From contig NZ_JBHJHQ010000001.1 in assembly GCF_042219825.1 (NCBI RefSeq), positions 558,001 through 622,000 on the forward strand: a stretch of DNA of 64,000 nt, given 5' to 3'. Below are positions 62,813 to 64,000 of this stretch, in pieces. The notes under the pieces were generated by a model that was not told the DNA's origin, did not search any database, and saw only the letters and a program-made list of their open reading frames with translations. This DNA is from JBHJHP01 sp042219825. GTDB taxonomy: Bacteria > Bacteroidota > Bacteroidia > Bacteroidales > UBA5342. Both the position numbers and the translations under genes were made by a program. How positions within the stretch are numbered: position 1 is the first letter of the stretch; the number at the start of each line of letters is the position of its first letter.

Positions 62813-63718
62813 ATGGAAGAGTATAGTCTGAACCATTTAAAAGAACTGGAATCAGAGGCGATATATGTGATGCGTGAAGTAGCAGCACAATTTGAAAATC
62901 CTGCTTTGCTTTTTTCTGGAGGAAAAGATTCCATTGTAATGGCTCATTTGGCAAAAAAAGCATTCTGGCCTGCCAGAATTCCATTCCCATTTGTACACAT
63001 TGATACAGGACATAATTTTGATGAAACCATAGAATTCAGAGACAATCTGATTAAAGAGCTGGGCGTAAAACTGGTTGTTGGTTCAGTGCAGGAATCAATT
63101 GATGAAGGTCGTGTAGTCGAGGAAAAAGGAGTTAATGCTTCCCGTAACAAACTTCAGACGGTAACACTGTTAGATACCATAGAAAAGTATAAATTCGATG
63201 CTGCACTTGGTGGTGGACGGCGTGATGAAGAAAAAGCAAGGGCCAAAGAACGTTTCTTTTCGCACAGAGATGATTTTGGTCAATGGGATCCTAAAAACCA
63301 AAGGCCAGAATTATGGCATATTTACAATGGCAGGAAGAATGTAGGAGAACATTTCAGGGTGTTCCCTATTTCCAACTGGACTGAAATGGATGTATGGCAG
63401 TATATTTATCAGGAAAATATTCCGTTACCTTCGCTGTATTATACGCACGAAAGAGACGTTTTTAACAGAGACGGTGTATGGCTCGCCTATGCCCCTTTTA
63501 TGGAACTTAAGCCATCAGAAAAGGTGGAACATATGAAAGTACGATGCCGGACCATTGGTGATATAACCTGTACAGGCGTAACCTTGTCACAGGCGAATTC
63601 TCTTGAAGATATAATTCAGGAGATTGCCGCAACACGCGTCACAGAGCGAGGTGGTCGTGCCGATGACAAGCGTTCAGAGGCAGCAATGGAAGACCGAAAA
63701 AAAGAGGGGTATTTTTAA
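62813..63718 (+). CDS. cysD: sulfate adenylyltransferase subunit 2
   Basis: About 301 residues from ATG 62813 (MEEYSLNHLKELESEAIYVM). It forms APS from ATP and sulfate with CysN. The PP-loop motif SGGKDSIVMAHL is present, with RRDEEKARAKERFFS and the C-terminal AATRVTERGGRADDKRSEAA. The partner cysN starts 35 bases downstream. It acts in assimilatory sulfate reduction or sulfation. Confidence 0.95.
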   Translation: MEEYSLNHLKELESEAIYVMREVAAQFENPALLFSGGKDSIVMAHLAKKAFWPARIPFPFVHIDTGHNFDETIEFRDNLIKELGVKLVVGSVQESIDEGRVVEEKGVNASRNKLQTVTLLDTIEKYKFDAALGGGRRDEEKARAKERFFSHRDDFGQWDPKNQRPELWHIYNGRKNVGEHFRVFPISNWTEMDVWQYIYQENIPLPSLYYTHERDVFNRDGVWLAYAPFMELKPSEKVEHMKVRCRTIGDITCTGVTLSQANSLEDIIQEIAATRVTERGGRADDKRSEAAMEDRKKEGYF

Positions 63719-63752
63719 TCACTTAAATTAGCAATCAGCACATAAATATATC

Positions 63753-64000
63753 ATGGCAGGAAAAGATTCAGGTTATCTTGATATGCAACTTCTGAGGTTT
63801 ACTACAGCCGGAAGTGTGGATGACGGAAAAAGCACGCTTATTGGACGTTTGTTGTATGACAGTAAAGCCATTTTCGAAGATCAGATGGAAGCTATTGAGC
63901 GTGCCAGTGTAGGTAAAGGAGAAGAAGAAGTAAACCTTGCATTATTGACGGATGGTTTGCGTGCTGAGCGCGAACAGGGAATCACCATTGATGTGGCTTA
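63753..64000 (+). CDS. cysN: sulfate adenylyltransferase subunit 1 (N-terminal part)
   Basis: Partial; the window ends inside it after about 82 codons. The translation MAGKDSGYLDMQLLRF continues into the GTPase P-loop GSVDDGKST and DGLRAEREQGITIDVAY, both typical of CysN. GTP hydrolysis drives APS synthesis by CysD. Operon with cysD. Confidence 0.93.
   Translation, partial: MAGKDSGYLDMQLLRFTTAGSVDDGKSTLIGRLLYDSKAIFEDQMEAIERASVGKGEEEVNLALLTDGLRAEREQGITIDVA

Overview
The window is chromosomal DNA from a member of the Bacteroidota, probably a Bacteroidales/Marinilabiliales-type environmental organism. The signs are a C-terminal type IX secretion sorting domain, many short Bacteroidota-style lipoproteins, an HU-CCDC81/SPOR protein, Bacteroidota-length gyrA, clpC, typA and fused NuoE/NuoF genes, and promoters of the TTTG-N19/20-TAnnTTTG type. 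These promoters repeatedly place the true start at an internal ATG. The exact genus cannot be read from the sequence.

Layout. 1-13.2 kb is mostly housekeeping: an MFS transporter, alaS, an M23 peptidase with a MerR regulator, metH, ahpC, a 1.4 kb non-coding stretch of tandem repeats, an HU-CCDC81/SPOR protein and dodecin. 13.7-18.4 kb is an A+T-rich accessory island. On the minus strand it holds a ubiquitin-like protein, an E2-like protein and a JAMM-E1 fusion; divergently, it holds a sigma-like protein, a helical protein and an ImmA/IrrE metallopeptidase. It ends in two gene fragments, one of them the C-terminal end of a Fic protein. 18.4-40.6 kb returns to core genes: a TPR protein, gyrA, clpC, an MgtC-like membrane protein, a two-component system with a polyproline partner gene, a HIT protein, greA, a Rieske-like lipoprotein, fabI, lipocalin, a glycosyltransferase, ompH, tcdA and typA.

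40.8-50.4 kb is a second repeat array followed by a redox cluster on the minus strand. Six genes overlap or nearly touch: an NHL-type propeller, a 69-residue four-Cys protein, a NapG-like and a NapH/NosR-like iron-sulfur protein, a membrane-anchored PQQ-type propeller, and a NuoE-NuoF fusion. A 2Fe-2S/FAD oxidoreductase lies downstream. I infer a conduit linking NAD(P)H to periplasmic redox chemistry; the substrate is unknown.

50.5-60 kb is a carbohydrate/peptide-degrading and propeller-rich region: two GH28 proteins, two more PQQ-type propellers, a DUF4251 protein and a dipeptidyl-peptidase IV. The window closes with a membrane protein, a Gfo/Idh/MocA oxidoreductase and the sulfate-assimilation genes cysD and cysN (cut by the window end).

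The two best candidates for a little-described system are the ubiquitin-like island with its divergent sigma/ImmA module, and the NADH-NapGH-propeller operon. Non-coding DNA is also unusually structured: two inverted copies of a ~300-321 bp tandem repeat family 30 kb apart, a 203-bp nested inverted-repeat element, and four GGTTAA boxes at helical spacing upstream of the two-component system.
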